DNA of 64,000 bases from Acidobacteriota bacterium (GCA_026707325.1 JAPOXA010000066.1:1-64000), one strand, 5' to 3'. Shown: positions 35,321 to 43,844, numbered from the stretch's first letter. Numbers and translations: made by a program. Notes: generated from the sequence alone by a model not told the origin.

Positions 35321-36096
35321 CCGAGCACCCAGGCAGCATCAACGGCGAACGCAACACCGAAACCGGCGGCAACCACTCACAGGGCCGGAACGCCTGGCCC
35401 ACGGCGCTGCTCGGGCTCTTCGCGTGGCCGCGGCAGAGCTTCGAGATCATCCGGCACCGCAACCCATGGCTCGCAACGCTGCTCCTGGTCCTGGCCGGAA
35501 ACGCCGCCCTGGCCCTGGCCTCGGCGCCGCTGGGCCTCCAGGCCATGCGGGCCCAGCTGACGGAACGGATGCCGGGCAACCCGGAGCAGGTCGACGCCAT
35601 GATGGGGCAGTTCGAACAGGCAGCCGCGGCAGGGCGCTGGCTGGCGATGGCCACCGGTCCCCTCTCCGTGGCCGTCGCACTCGCGATTCAGACCGTGCTC
35701 GTGTGGCTCCTGGCGATCGCCCTCCAGGGACGGCCCCGATTTGTCCAGTCCCTCTCCCTGATGGTCCACCTGGCCGTGATCACCCACCTCAAGAGCTGGG
35801 CCAACTTCCTTCTCCTCCACGTCCGTGGCACCGACGCGATCCGATCGCAACTGGACCTCCAGGCGCCGATGGGACTCGACCTGCTGCTGGCCGGCGACAA
35901 CGCGACGCTCAACGTCGTTTACGCGAGCATCAATCCGTTCACGGTCTGGTTTCTCGCGTTGCTCGGCCTGGGCGCCGCCGCGGTGTTCGAGGTCCCGGAG
36001 CGCAAGGCCTGGCTGCTGGCCGCCATCTACTGGGCAACGACGACGGCCTTCACAGCCGCGGCGACCGGTCTGGCGGCCCGCCTCATGCCGACCTGA
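35317..36096 (+). CDS. Yip1-domain membrane protein 1
   Basis: The 259-residue protein has a polar N-terminal tail of ~35 residues and about five hydrophobic segments. The pattern WPRQSFEIIRHRNPWLATLLLV followed by later LLGLGAAAVFEVPERKAW fits bacterial Yip1-type proteins, which are membrane proteins of unclear function often placed beside ABC transporters. It is translationally coupled to the ATPase (ATGA). The next gene is a paralogue with the same opening and closing blocks. It could be an accessory subunit, or an immunity protein against the locus peptides. Both are inference. Confidence 0.72.
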   Translation: MTEHPGSINGERNTETGGNHSQGRNAWPTALLGLFAWPRQSFEIIRHRNPWLATLLLVLAGNAALALASAPLGLQAMRAQLTERMPGNPEQVDAMMGQFEQAAAAGRWLAMATGPLSVAVALAIQTVLVWLLAIALQGRPRFVQSLSLMVHLAVITHLKSWANFLLLHVRGTDAIRSQLDLQAPMGLDLLLAGDNATLNVVYASINPFTVWFLALLGLGAAAVFEVPERKAWLLAAIYWATTTAFTAAATGLAARLMPT

Positions 36097-36140
36097 CGCA
36101 GCCGTCCCGGAGGTCGATCCCGAGTCGATACAGTCCCCCA

Positions 36141-36839
36141 ATGGGCGAGCCACCGGAGGCCAGCCGTCACCTCTGGTTCAAAGCCCTGATCTGGATCTTC
36201 ACCGCTCCGCGGAAGAGCTTCGTCGTCATCCGCGAGCACCATCCGTGGGGTGCCGGCCTGGCATTAGGCATCTCCCTGATGCTCCTGGCCGGCCTGCTGA
36301 CCGCATGGTGGTTCGGCGATGCGATGGAGAGCATCGGTGACTCCCTCGAGATTCCCTACGGGATGGTCTCGTTCTTCTTCGCGGCCATCCCGCTTGCGCT
36401 GTTGTTCGAGGCACTCGTCCTCCGACTCCTGGCGGCGGCCCTGAAGGGTCGGGCGAGCATCGAACAGTGCCTGTCGCTGGCGCTGCACATCGGCCTGATC
36501 AGCGCCGTGGGGATCGTAGCCCGCTCGCTGTTGAGAACCACCCAGGTCGACGGCATCCTCGACTTGCAGCGCAACATCCTCGACAGGGAAGCCGGCTCCA
36601 GGCTCGACCTGATCGGTCTTGTAGCCGACATGGCGCCGGGCGCCATTCTCGACCTGATGATCCACTCCTTCGCGTTCGTCTGGTCCTTTCTCCTGCTGGG
36701 GCTGGGCGCCGCCGCGGTGTTCCGCCTTTCCAGGTCAGCGGGCTTCGCCATCGCCGCGATCAACTGGGCGGCCGGCAAGGTGCTGGAGATGGGTCTGGCG
36801 GGCCTGGCGGTCGTGGCGATGACGGCGTCCCTGCCCTGA
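36141..36839 (+). CDS. Yip1-domain membrane protein 2
   Basis: The 232-residue paralogue of the preceding protein starts with WFKALIWIFTAPRKSFVVIR, has about five hydrophobic segments and ends with LLGLGAAAVFRLSRSAGF and a last helix. It follows the first copy by 44 bases, with no strong ribosome site. The pair closes the run of genes that begins with the thioredoxin-like protein. The block LLGLGAAAVF is the best-conserved segment between the two. A heteromeric membrane unit or recent duplication is likely. Beyond the family name no function can be given. Element B2 starts 50 bases after its stop. Confidence 0.7.
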   Translation: MGEPPEASRHLWFKALIWIFTAPRKSFVVIREHHPWGAGLALGISLMLLAGLLTAWWFGDAMESIGDSLEIPYGMVSFFFAAIPLALLFEALVLRLLAAALKGRASIEQCLSLALHIGLISAVGIVARSLLRTTQVDGILDLQRNILDREAGSRLDLIGLVADMAPGAILDLMIHSFAFVWSFLLLGLGAAAVFRLSRSAGFAIAAINWAAGKVLEMGLAGLAVVAMTASLP

Positions 36840-36888
36840 CCGGAACGGTCGGTGTCTGTCTCGATCCAACCCAGACAGGCGTCGCCGC

Positions 36889-37044
36889 TGTTTGACGGAC
36901 CATCGACCGCGCGGTAGCTTCTCGCCGTTGGTTGTCGTCGCGCCGTGGGCCTGCGAGCCGGGTCTCCTGCCGAATACAACAGTCGACACCAGGCGCCAGG
37001 TCGCTCCCGGCGCTCGGCGAATAGGCAGGGCGTTTCGTGCCCAC
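36889..37044 (+). repeat. Structured intergenic repeat B, copy B2
   Basis: This is the second copy of the element at 30985. TGTTTGACGGAC is followed by the 17-base block GTGGGCCTGCGAGCCGG (36945-36961) and GGTCGCTCCC (36999-37008) at the same 54-base spacing. GTGGGC (36945-36950) can pair with GCCCAC (37039-37044), and CCTGCC (36966-36971) with GGCAGG (37024-37029). The inner stem differs in sequence from that of B1 yet still pairs. TTGACG-N17-TAGCTT at its 5' end resembles a promoter. The 312 bases between the Yip1 gene and the next start hold only this element and a second promoter. Confidence 0.55.
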
Positions 37045-37106
37045 TGTGCATGGCGACCAACAAGGCCCGGCGCCAACCCTCTCTGCCTGCCTGAGCCGCG
37101 GCATGC

Positions 37107-37115
37107 TGGTATAAC
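37107..37115 (+). promoter_or_regulatory. Extended -10 promoter for the secreted-protein gene
   Basis: TGGTATAAC (37107-37115) is a TGn-extended -10 box close to consensus. It stands out in GC-rich sequence 36 bases before the ATG at 37152. No clear -35 box is seen, as is common for extended -10 promoters. Transcription would start near 37122. Confidence 0.5.
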
Positions 37116-37151
37116 GGTGGCACCAACGGGCTATCGATGAGGGGAGAAAAC

Positions 37152-38249
37152 ATGCCGAGCAGAGTTACTCTCGCTGCCGCCACGGCCGCCGCCATCGCCT
37201 TCCTCGCGGTGCCCGCCGCGCCTGCCGACGACGACGCGATCCCCCGCACGGCCTCCGGCCGTCCCGACCTGACGGGCGACTACGAGATCGCTACGCTCAC
37301 TCCGTTGCAGCGACCGCAGGAGTTCGGCGACAACCTGTACCTGACGCGCGAGCAGGCGGAAGAGATCGTCGAACGGGAGCGCGAGCGGGTAGCGGCCCGG
37401 GCCGCCGTCCGCGCGATCGACGAACCGCCCCCGCCCGGCGGCGCGCCGCCCATCGGTCTGGGCGACGAGTTCCGGGAGACGAGCGGCGCCGGCAACGTCG
37501 GCGGCTACAACAACTTCTGGACCGACCGCGGCAACGACGTGTTCTCGATCGACGGCAGGTTCCGGACCTCGATCATCATCGACCCGCCGAACGGCCGGAT
37601 GCCGCAACTGACCGTCGAGACGCTGCAGAGGATGTCCGAGCGGCGCGGTCGCCGCCGCGGCAACGACGGCACGGCCTGGTGGCTCGAGGTCGAGGGCCCC
37701 GGTCCGTACGACGGCCCGGAGAACCTGGGAGTACCCGAACGTTGCCTGATCGGCTTCGGCTCCACCGGCGGACCGCCCATGCTGCCCGTGCTCTACAACA
37801 ACGCCAAGCGGATCGTGCAGACCGAAGACCACCTGATGATCCTGGTCGAGATGGTGCACGACGCGCGGATCGTCCGCATCGGCGGCGAGCACGCCCCGGA
37901 AGACGAGCGCCGCTGGCTCGGCGACTCGATCGGCTGGTGGGAGGGCGACACGCTCGTGGTCGAGACGACGAACTTCATCGACCGGCCGGCGCTCTTCCTC
38001 GCCTCACGGAACCTCAAGGTGACCGAACGCTTCACCCGGGTGAACGCGGACGACCTGCTCTACTCCTTCACGGTCGAGGACTCGACCGTGTGGAGCGCGC
38101 CCTGGAGCGGCGAGTACCTGTGGCCCGGCACACCAGCCAAGGTCTACGAGTACGCCTGTCACGAGGGAAACTACGCGATGGGCAACATCCTCAGGGGCGC
38201 ACGGCTGCTCGAGGACGAGACGCGCAGCGCGGCCGGCGGCGGCCAGTAG
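37152..38249 (+). CDS. Secreted protein of the local three-member family (second member)
   Basis: The 365-residue protein has a signal peptide (MPSRVTLAAATAAAIAFLAV, cut near APA) and the family blocks IPRTASGRPDLTGDYE, IDGRFRTSIIIDPPNGRMP, NNAKRIVQTEDHLMILVEM, DSIGWWEGDTLVVETTNF and YACHEGNYAMGNILRGAR. It is clearly paralogous to the protein at 1009 over its whole length. The start ATG follows GGGGAG. An in-frame ATG 15 bases upstream is less well placed. The function is unknown. The gene is convergent with a DUF6152 gene and a third, shorter family member, a grouping typical of Acidobacteria. Confidence 0.84.
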   Translation: MPSRVTLAAATAAAIAFLAVPAAPADDDAIPRTASGRPDLTGDYEIATLTPLQRPQEFGDNLYLTREQAEEIVERERERVAARAAVRAIDEPPPPGGAPPIGLGDEFRETSGAGNVGGYNNFWTDRGNDVFSIDGRFRTSIIIDPPNGRMPQLTVETLQRMSERRGRRRGNDGTAWWLEVEGPGPYDGPENLGVPERCLIGFGSTGGPPMLPVLYNNAKRIVQTEDHLMILVEMVHDARIVRIGGEHAPEDERRWLGDSIGWWEGDTLVVETTNFIDRPALFLASRNLKVTERFTRVNADDLLYSFTVEDSTVWSAPWSGEYLWPGTPAKVYEYACHEGNYAMGNILRGARLLEDETRSAAGGGQ

Positions 38250-38272
38250 CTCCAGCGGGAGAACTGCTGCCG

Positions 38273-38698
38273 CTACTGCTCGGTCGGATCCCGGCCGTCG
38301 CGCGGCGCGCCCGTGCCGGAGGAACCCATGAACAGCTTGCGGCCGTCCGGGAAGGTCAGGTCGCGGCCGTTCGCCTTGTTCGAGCCGTCCTTGGCCTGGT
38401 AGCCGTCGACGACGATCTCGGTCCCCGGCAGGAGCGACTTCTTCGTGAAGCCGCGCCGGGCGAGCGTGTTCGGCGTGCCGCCTTCAACCATCCAAACGGT
38501 CGACGTGCCATCGTCGCTCAACACCTCCAGGTGAATCCAGGCGTGGGGGTTGATCCACTCCATCTTCGTCACCTTGCCGCGAAGCTGGAGCGGCCGGTCG
38601 GCGTCGAACTCGGCCGAGAAGGCATGATGAGCGGCGAGCGGTATGGCGAGCACCAGGGCGAGGCCCGCTGCCAGTAGGACGATTCGCTGGAACTTCAT
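38273..38698 (-). CDS. DUF6152 family secreted protein
   Basis: The 141-residue protein has a signal peptide (MKFQRIVLLAAGLALVLAIP, cut near AAH) and the DUF6152 hallmarks HHAFSAEFDADRPL, GKVTKMEWINPHAWIHLEV, GTPNTLARRGFTKKSL and VDGYQAKDGSNKANGRDLTF. Proteins of this family are small beta-rich domains with an OB-like pattern and unknown role. A strong AAGGAGAGGAG site precedes the ATG. It lies 29 bases downstream of the third secreted-family gene on the same strand, so the two are likely co-transcribed. This pairing recurs in the phylum from general knowledge, which suggests a shared periplasmic process. Confidence 0.88.
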   Translation of the reverse strand: MKFQRIVLLAAGLALVLAIPLAAHHAFSAEFDADRPLQLRGKVTKMEWINPHAWIHLEVLSDDGTSTVWMVEGGTPNTLARRGFTKKSLLPGTEIVVDGYQAKDGSNKANGRDLTFPDGRKLFMGSSGTGAPRDGRDPTEQ

Positions 38699-38727
38699 CG
38701 CTGTTCTCCTCTCCTTGTCGGCGCCAG

Positions 38728-39564
38728 TCAGGGACCCGAGTCTGCGCCCTTGCGCAGGTGGCCGTACATCAGCTCCTCGGCGAACTCGACGCACTTGAAC
38801 TCGAGCAACTGCATGTTCGGGTCGACCCGGCGGTAGAGCGGCAGGCTGATCTTCCAGGGCTGGCTGTAGACGTTCTCGTCGGTGATCGTCGCCTCGTACT
38901 GGAGGTGATACGGGCTCATGGCGGTCCAGCGCTCCTCGACGTGGATCGCGTCCGTGTGGTGGTTGCCGCTCGAGTCGAGCCAGGTGTCCGGCACCTGGCT
39001 CGTCACGTCGACGACCAGCGTCTCCCCTTCCCAGCGCCCGATCGAGTGTCCCATCCAGGTGTCGAACGGAGCCTCGAAGCCCTCCCGGTTCATGTAGATC
39101 ACGCGGCTGGCGCTGGCGAACTCGTAGGCGATCAGCACGTGATCGGGCGTCTGGACGATCTGGAACGGGAACGGCATGTAGTTGGCGCGCGGGATGCCCG
39201 GCATGTAGCACTTCACCGCCGGATCGAGCGCCAGCCAGTTCTCGCGGTTCTGGTCGCGCTTCTCCAGGGCCTCCGGCAGGTACGGGATCCTGCCGCCCTC
39301 GACGATGCCGAGACCGCCCGGTATCGCGCCCAGCGCGGCCATCTCGACCACCGGGCCGTGGCGTGCGGCGTGGGGTTCGATGTCCCAGTGCGCAGCGCCC
39401 AGCGCCTGCCAGATCCCGTTGAGATCCGGCCTTTCGTCGTGTGTGCGCGGCGCCCTGTAATCGGTGTCCTGCCCTGCAGCGGGCGCCGCCGCGAGCAGCA
39501 ACGCCGCCTGCAACAATGCCGCAAGCAGCGTCAACACCGTCCGTTCCGTGAGACTCCGCTTCAT
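38728..39564 (-). CDS. Secreted protein of the local family (third, divergent member)
   Basis: The 278-residue protein has a signal peptide ending near AAGQ. It shares only the core blocks with the proteins at 1009 and 37152: DERPDLNGIWQ, FQIVQTPDHVLIAYE, HSIGRWEGETLVVDVT and VEERWTAMSPYHLQYEATI. The length and the C-terminus (LEFKCVEFAEELMYG) differ, so this is a separate subgroup of the same family. GGAGG precedes the ATG. It is followed by the DUF6152 gene on the same strand and is divergent from the VWFA gene. No enzyme motif is evident, and its function is unknown. Confidence 0.83.
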   Translation of the reverse strand: MKRSLTERTVLTLLAALLQAALLLAAAPAAGQDTDYRAPRTHDERPDLNGIWQALGAAHWDIEPHAARHGPVVEMAALGAIPGGLGIVEGGRIPYLPEALEKRDQNRENWLALDPAVKCYMPGIPRANYMPFPFQIVQTPDHVLIAYEFASASRVIYMNREGFEAPFDTWMGHSIGRWEGETLVVDVTSQVPDTWLDSSGNHHTDAIHVEERWTAMSPYHLQYEATITDENVYSQPWKISLPLYRRVDPNMQLLEFKCVEFAEELMYGHLRKGADSGP

Positions 39565-39704
39565 CACAATTCTGCCTCCTCCGATGAGGGCTTGCTCTGG
39601 TCGCGAACGGTGAGAATAGCAGCCCGCTCGCCCGGTTCCGCCGCGACGCGGAAACACGATTCTCTCGGGAAACCGGAAGGGGCTGGCGCTAACATGGTCG
39701 TCCG

Positions 39705-41597
39705 TTGACCGGTTCCGCACGCCACCGCCGGCCGCCGAGGCTGCTGGTTGCTACCGCCGCCATGGCGCTCGCGGCAGCGTCCCACTTCGCGGGCCTGACA
39801 GGGGCCAACGCGCAGGACCGTCGGCCACGGCTGGATCAGATTCGAGAGGACATCGTGCTCCGCGAGTCGATCGACGTCCGGCTGATCAGCCTCGACGCCG
39901 TCGTCACCGACTCCTCCGAGCGGCCGGTGACCGGCCTCACCAAGGACGACTTCGAGCTCAAGGTTCAGGACGAACCCGTCGAGATACTGAGCGTGGCGGC
40001 GGGAGAAGACCTCCGCACCACCGTCACCGGGCGTCTGACGATTCTCCTGTTCATCGACGAGCGCCACCTGCAGCGGAAGCACCGCGACGCGGCCCTGGCC
40101 GAGATCGCGGAAGCCCTCGACGAGGAGATCGCAGCCAACCCGACCTGGGTCGCGGCCGCGGCCTTCGGTGAGCGTCTCGAACCGCTGCTGTCGCCCACCC
40201 GCGACCGCGCGGCGGTGCGGGCGACGATCGAGGCCGCGATGAACCGGGACATCCCGCCGACGACCCTGCGCACCCACCAGCGCTCCGCTTCCCTGGCCAT
40301 GAGGGAGACGCTGCGTCTGATGGCGGCGAAGGGCAGCCGCTACCGTCTCGGCGAGGCCTCCCTCGCCAGTGTGGAGGCGAACCTCCGGAGCTTCGGCCAG
40401 GCCCTGCGCGAGGACACCCTGCTGACCGTCAGCGCGGTGCGCTCGCTGGTCGAGGCGCTCGCCTTCGTTCCCGGCCGCAAGGCGATCCTGTTCGTGAGCG
40501 ACGGCCTGCCCCGCCACCCCCTCGACAGCGCGGCCAAGACGATGTACGACCGCCTCGCGGGCGCCTCCCGGCAGATCGAGGGCGACGAGATGATCAGCGC
40601 CCGCGGCTCGCTCGACCTGAACGACCGCAATCACCGGCCCTTCGGCGTCGACCGGGCCGACCGCATGGGCGTGGCGACGAACATCGTCCAGGTCGACGAC
40701 GGCGGCGCGTTCGCCTTCCAGACGATGGCCGCCGAGCTGAGCTGCGCGGACGCCTTCGATCGACTGGCGGCACTCGCGAACACGCACCGGGTGACCTTCT
40801 ATCCACTCAAGCCGCCGGTCATCGACCCGGCGATCAGCGAACTCGGGGAGAGTTCCAAGGACCGGGGCTCGATCGTCGAGCTGTCGAACGTGCGGACAGG
40901 CCTGAACAGCCTGGCCGGCCTGACCGGGGGCCTCTCCTTCGTCTCCGATACCGGCGTCGCCGAGTTCCTGCAGTCGACCCGCACCGACATCTCGACCTAC
41001 TACTCGCTCTCCTTCACGCCGCCCGACTCGATGGGCGACACCGGCATTCGCGAGATCACGCTCCGGCTGCGGCAGCGGCCCCTCGCCCGACGCGGCTCCC
41101 TCCGCTACCGGGCGAGCTACGCGCCGGTGACGATCCAGCAGAACCTGGCCAGCCGGGCTTGGGGAACGCTGCTGTTCGGCTGGGAGGAAAACAACCACGG
41201 CATGGAGGTCCAGGTCAGGAGATCCGCGTCGCGCGAGCGGCCGGACCAGCCCGGGCACACGCCGCTGGAAGTCAGAGCCAGTCTGCCGATCGCCGACCTC
41301 GAACTCGCACCTGCCCGGGCCAGCCGCAACCCGGTCGCCAGCGGCTTCTTCCGCGTGGTGGTCCAGGTCCAGCGCGACGACGGCAGCCGGATGCCTCCGC
41401 AGCACTTCGACTTCGAGCTGAACGTGCCGGTCGCCGAACTCGAGCAGGCGGCAGGCCAGTACATCGCCGTCCGCAGCGGAGTCGTCCTGCCGCCGGGCTC
41501 CTACCGGCTGGCGGTCGGCATCTGGGAGGAGAACAGCGGACGCTCGTCCTTTGTGGTCCGCGAGCTGGCGGTCCAGGCCGACCCGAGCGTCGCCTGA
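39705..41597 (+). CDS. VWFA-related domain protein (Acidobacteria type)
   Basis: The 630-residue exported protein has a signal peptide (cut near GANAQ). An N-terminal segment, VDVRLISLDAVVTD...PVTGLTKDDFELKVQD, is characteristic of the VWFA-related family first noted in Acidobacteria. A von Willebrand A-like region follows: ILLFIDERHL in place of a full MIDAS DxSxS, then AILFVSDGLPRHPL. The C-terminal third is beta rich. A role in surface protein interaction is assumed for the family. The start is a TTG with no ribosome site, and TAACAT ends 9 bases before it, suggesting a leaderless message. An ATG at 39762 would remove half of the signal peptide's hydrophobic core. Confidence 0.83.
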   Translation: MTGSARHRRPPRLLVATAAMALAAASHFAGLTGANAQDRRPRLDQIREDIVLRESIDVRLISLDAVVTDSSERPVTGLTKDDFELKVQDEPVEILSVAAGEDLRTTVTGRLTILLFIDERHLQRKHRDAALAEIAEALDEEIAANPTWVAAAAFGERLEPLLSPTRDRAAVRATIEAAMNRDIPPTTLRTHQRSASLAMRETLRLMAAKGSRYRLGEASLASVEANLRSFGQALREDTLLTVSAVRSLVEALAFVPGRKAILFVSDGLPRHPLDSAAKTMYDRLAGASRQIEGDEMISARGSLDLNDRNHRPFGVDRADRMGVATNIVQVDDGGAFAFQTMAAELSCADAFDRLAALANTHRVTFYPLKPPVIDPAISELGESSKDRGSIVELSNVRTGLNSLAGLTGGLSFVSDTGVAEFLQSTRTDISTYYSLSFTPPDSMGDTGIREITLRLRQRPLARRGSLRYRASYAPVTIQQNLASRAWGTLLFGWEENNHGMEVQVRRSASRERPDQPGHTPLEVRASLPIADLELAPARASRNPVASGFFRVVVQVQRDDGSRMPPQHFDFELNVPVAELEQAAGQYIAVRSGVVLPPGSYRLAVGIWEENSGRSSFVVRELAVQADPSVA

Positions 41598-41612
41598 CGC
41601 GGCTGGACCTCG

Positions 41613-43844
41613 TCAGCGCTGCATTCGGTAGTTCAGCTTGACGATCACCTGCCGGCCGAGGGGCACTCGGCGGTGGATCGCCTCTGCCATCCAGTTCTTG
41701 TTGTAGACGACGTACAGGTCCGATCCGGGGCGATAGATCCAGTGAAAGCGCGCGTTGACGCCGAGCAGTTCGTCCGCCGTGTTGTACTGCGCGAGCAGGT
41801 TCAGACGAATGTTGGGGGTCCACGAGAGGTCCAACCGCTGCTGAAACTGATCGAAGCTGAAACTGCCGGCGGCAAGCGACACGTCAGTGTACGACCAGGA
41901 AGTCGAGGTGCGCAGCCGCCTCGACAGCCGCAGAGTCACGGTCGACGATGTCGACAACCAGTCGCCGTCGAAGAAGCCGCCCCAGAATGTCAGGTTGTCG
42001 TACCAGACCGCCCGCTTGCCGCTGGTGGAAAAGCCCCCTGCGAAGCCTTCGTTGTCATACAGGCCGGTGGGAACGACGATGCCCGGGGAGATCTCGAACG
42101 GCTCGAACAACTGCTCCTTGGACCAGCGCCGGCCGAACCACAGGAACTCACCGCTCTCGGTGGCGAAGCCGAAAGGCGAGAGGGCGATTCTCTCGCTTTC
42201 CAACCGGCCGTCGCTGCTCCGTTCGAAGCGCTCGACACCCAGGTCGGACCACCAGTTGAGCAGGCCCCACTTCTCGATCCTGGGGCGCCACTCCAGGCGC
42301 GGATAGAACATCCTGAAATCGCGCCGGAGCAGGAAACCGGCCGTCGGCTCGAAGTCCGGCTGCACCTCCACGTAGTCCGCGCTGGCGGTCAGCTCCGGCC
42401 CCTGGTAGGCAAGACCCGCGCCTCGGGTCTGGTTGTCCTCCTCTTCGGCGGCACCCAGCCCGAGGTCGCTTTCCGCCCAGAACCCGGAGACCTCCGTCCG
42501 CTGGGTCGGCTTCAGGTCGAAGTCGAGTCCGATCAGCCGTTCGCTGCCGTGTCCTTCCCGCCCGCCCTGGGTGAAGATGCCTCCGACCGTCGATCGCTCG
42601 CCGATGTTCCTGGTGAAGCGCGCCACGCCGTACGTCGCCGCGGGCACCGCGCTCTCTCCGTCCTCCCCCGCCGGGAGGCCGGCAGTGCCGATCCCCAGAA
42701 CGCCGACGTTCCAGCCCCCGGCGCGCCCCGTGAGCCGCGCACCGACGTCGATCGGCACGGTGCGACCGCCTTCGAGCCCAATCTGTCGAGAGAAGAACGG
42801 CCTCATCAGCGGCTGACCCCACGGCACTCGAGGCCGCGGCCCGAAGTCGAAGACGCCCGCGTTCTCCAGGAAGAAGTCCCGCTTCTCCGGGAAGAAGAGG
42901 GAGAACCGGGTCAGGTTGACCTGCTGGTCGTCGACCTCGACCTCGGCGAAGTCCGTGTTGTAGGTCAGGTCGAGCACCAGGGAGCGGGTGAGCCCCCACT
43001 TGAGGTCCAGTCCACCGTCGAAGTCATCGCTACTGCCCCCGAGAACCTGGTCGTCGCTCCGGCCGGCAACCGCGTAGGGGATGATGTCAAGCTGGCGTGA
43101 CGGCCGAAGACCTCGCAATCCGCTCATATCCCCGGCCAGCGAGACGCGGTAAACGGCAACCTGACCGAACTGCGTCAGGTCGCTGTTTCGGCTGGCCTCG
43201 AGCGGCATCGGCACCCAGTGGGTCTCTTCGTTCCGGCGACGGATCAGCCGCTGCACGTTCAGGCCCCAGACCTCGCTCTGGGGATCGAAGCGCAAGGTCG
43301 AGACCGGTATCGCGATCTCCGCCACCCAGCCCTGGCCGGTCCTGCGCGCTGCCACGTCCCACACGCCGTCCCAGGCCCAGTTCACGTCCCTGCCCTCGTC
43401 GGTGAGCAGGGCGTCGGTGCGGGCTCCGTTCGGATTCGTCAGGAACAGGTAGGCGTTCCGCCCGTCGTGGAACGTGTCGAACAGGAGCAGAATCGAGTCG
43501 TCCTGAAACAGGTCGCTGTCCCGTTCCATCTCCTTGGCCACAATCCTCGCCGGCTCGCGGTCGTTCGCCCGCACCGCGACGTAAAGCGTGTCCGGCGTGT
43601 ACGCGACCGCGAACTCGGTCGACTCGCTCGCCGGCTCGCCGGTGCGCGGCTGCCGCTGGACGAAGCCACTCGCCCACTCCGCGGTCGACCAGGCGGAATC
43701 CGTCAGCTCACCGTCCACGCGAACCGGCCGCTCGAGCTGGAGCGCAGCGACACTGGGCCGGTCCTGGGCGTCGACGAGGGAAGAAGTCAGCAGCGCGACA
43801 ACGGCGCCGCACAAGACTGTCCGGCGCTCGCTGAGCCTGCCCAT
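41613..43844 (-). CDS. DUF5916 outer-membrane barrel protein with CBM9-like N-terminus (copy 3)
   Basis: The 743-residue protein has a signal peptide cut near VDAQ. It has the same layout as the tandem pair at 18-22.5 kb: VDGELTDSAW and FQDDSILLLFDTFHDGRNAY in the CBM9-like part, then SLVLDLTYNTDFAEVEVDDQQVN and a FFPEKRDFFLENAG block, and a closing IYRPGSDLYVVYNKNWM. It is clearly less similar to the pair than they are to each other, so it is an older paralogue. A minus-strand TAAGAT box ends 7 bases before the ATG, with no ribosome site. It is convergent with the VWFA gene and divergent from the DUF3500 gene. The function is inferred as surface binding or import of an unknown ligand. Confidence 0.88.
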   Translation of the reverse strand: MGRLSERRTVLCGAVVALLTSSLVDAQDRPSVAALQLERPVRVDGELTDSAWSTAEWASGFVQRQPRTGEPASESTEFAVAYTPDTLYVAVRANDREPARIVAKEMERDSDLFQDDSILLLFDTFHDGRNAYLFLTNPNGARTDALLTDEGRDVNWAWDGVWDVAARRTGQGWVAEIAIPVSTLRFDPQSEVWGLNVQRLIRRRNEETHWVPMPLEASRNSDLTQFGQVAVYRVSLAGDMSGLRGLRPSRQLDIIPYAVAGRSDDQVLGGSSDDFDGGLDLKWGLTRSLVLDLTYNTDFAEVEVDDQQVNLTRFSLFFPEKRDFFLENAGVFDFGPRPRVPWGQPLMRPFFSRQIGLEGGRTVPIDVGARLTGRAGGWNVGVLGIGTAGLPAGEDGESAVPAATYGVARFTRNIGERSTVGGIFTQGGREGHGSERLIGLDFDLKPTQRTEVSGFWAESDLGLGAAEEEDNQTRGAGLAYQGPELTASADYVEVQPDFEPTAGFLLRRDFRMFYPRLEWRPRIEKWGLLNWWSDLGVERFERSSDGRLESERIALSPFGFATESGEFLWFGRRWSKEQLFEPFEISPGIVVPTGLYDNEGFAGGFSTSGKRAVWYDNLTFWGGFFDGDWLSTSSTVTLRLSRRLRTSTSWSYTDVSLAAGSFSFDQFQQRLDLSWTPNIRLNLLAQYNTADELLGVNARFHWIYRPGSDLYVVYNKNWMAEAIHRRVPLGRQVIVKLNYRMQR

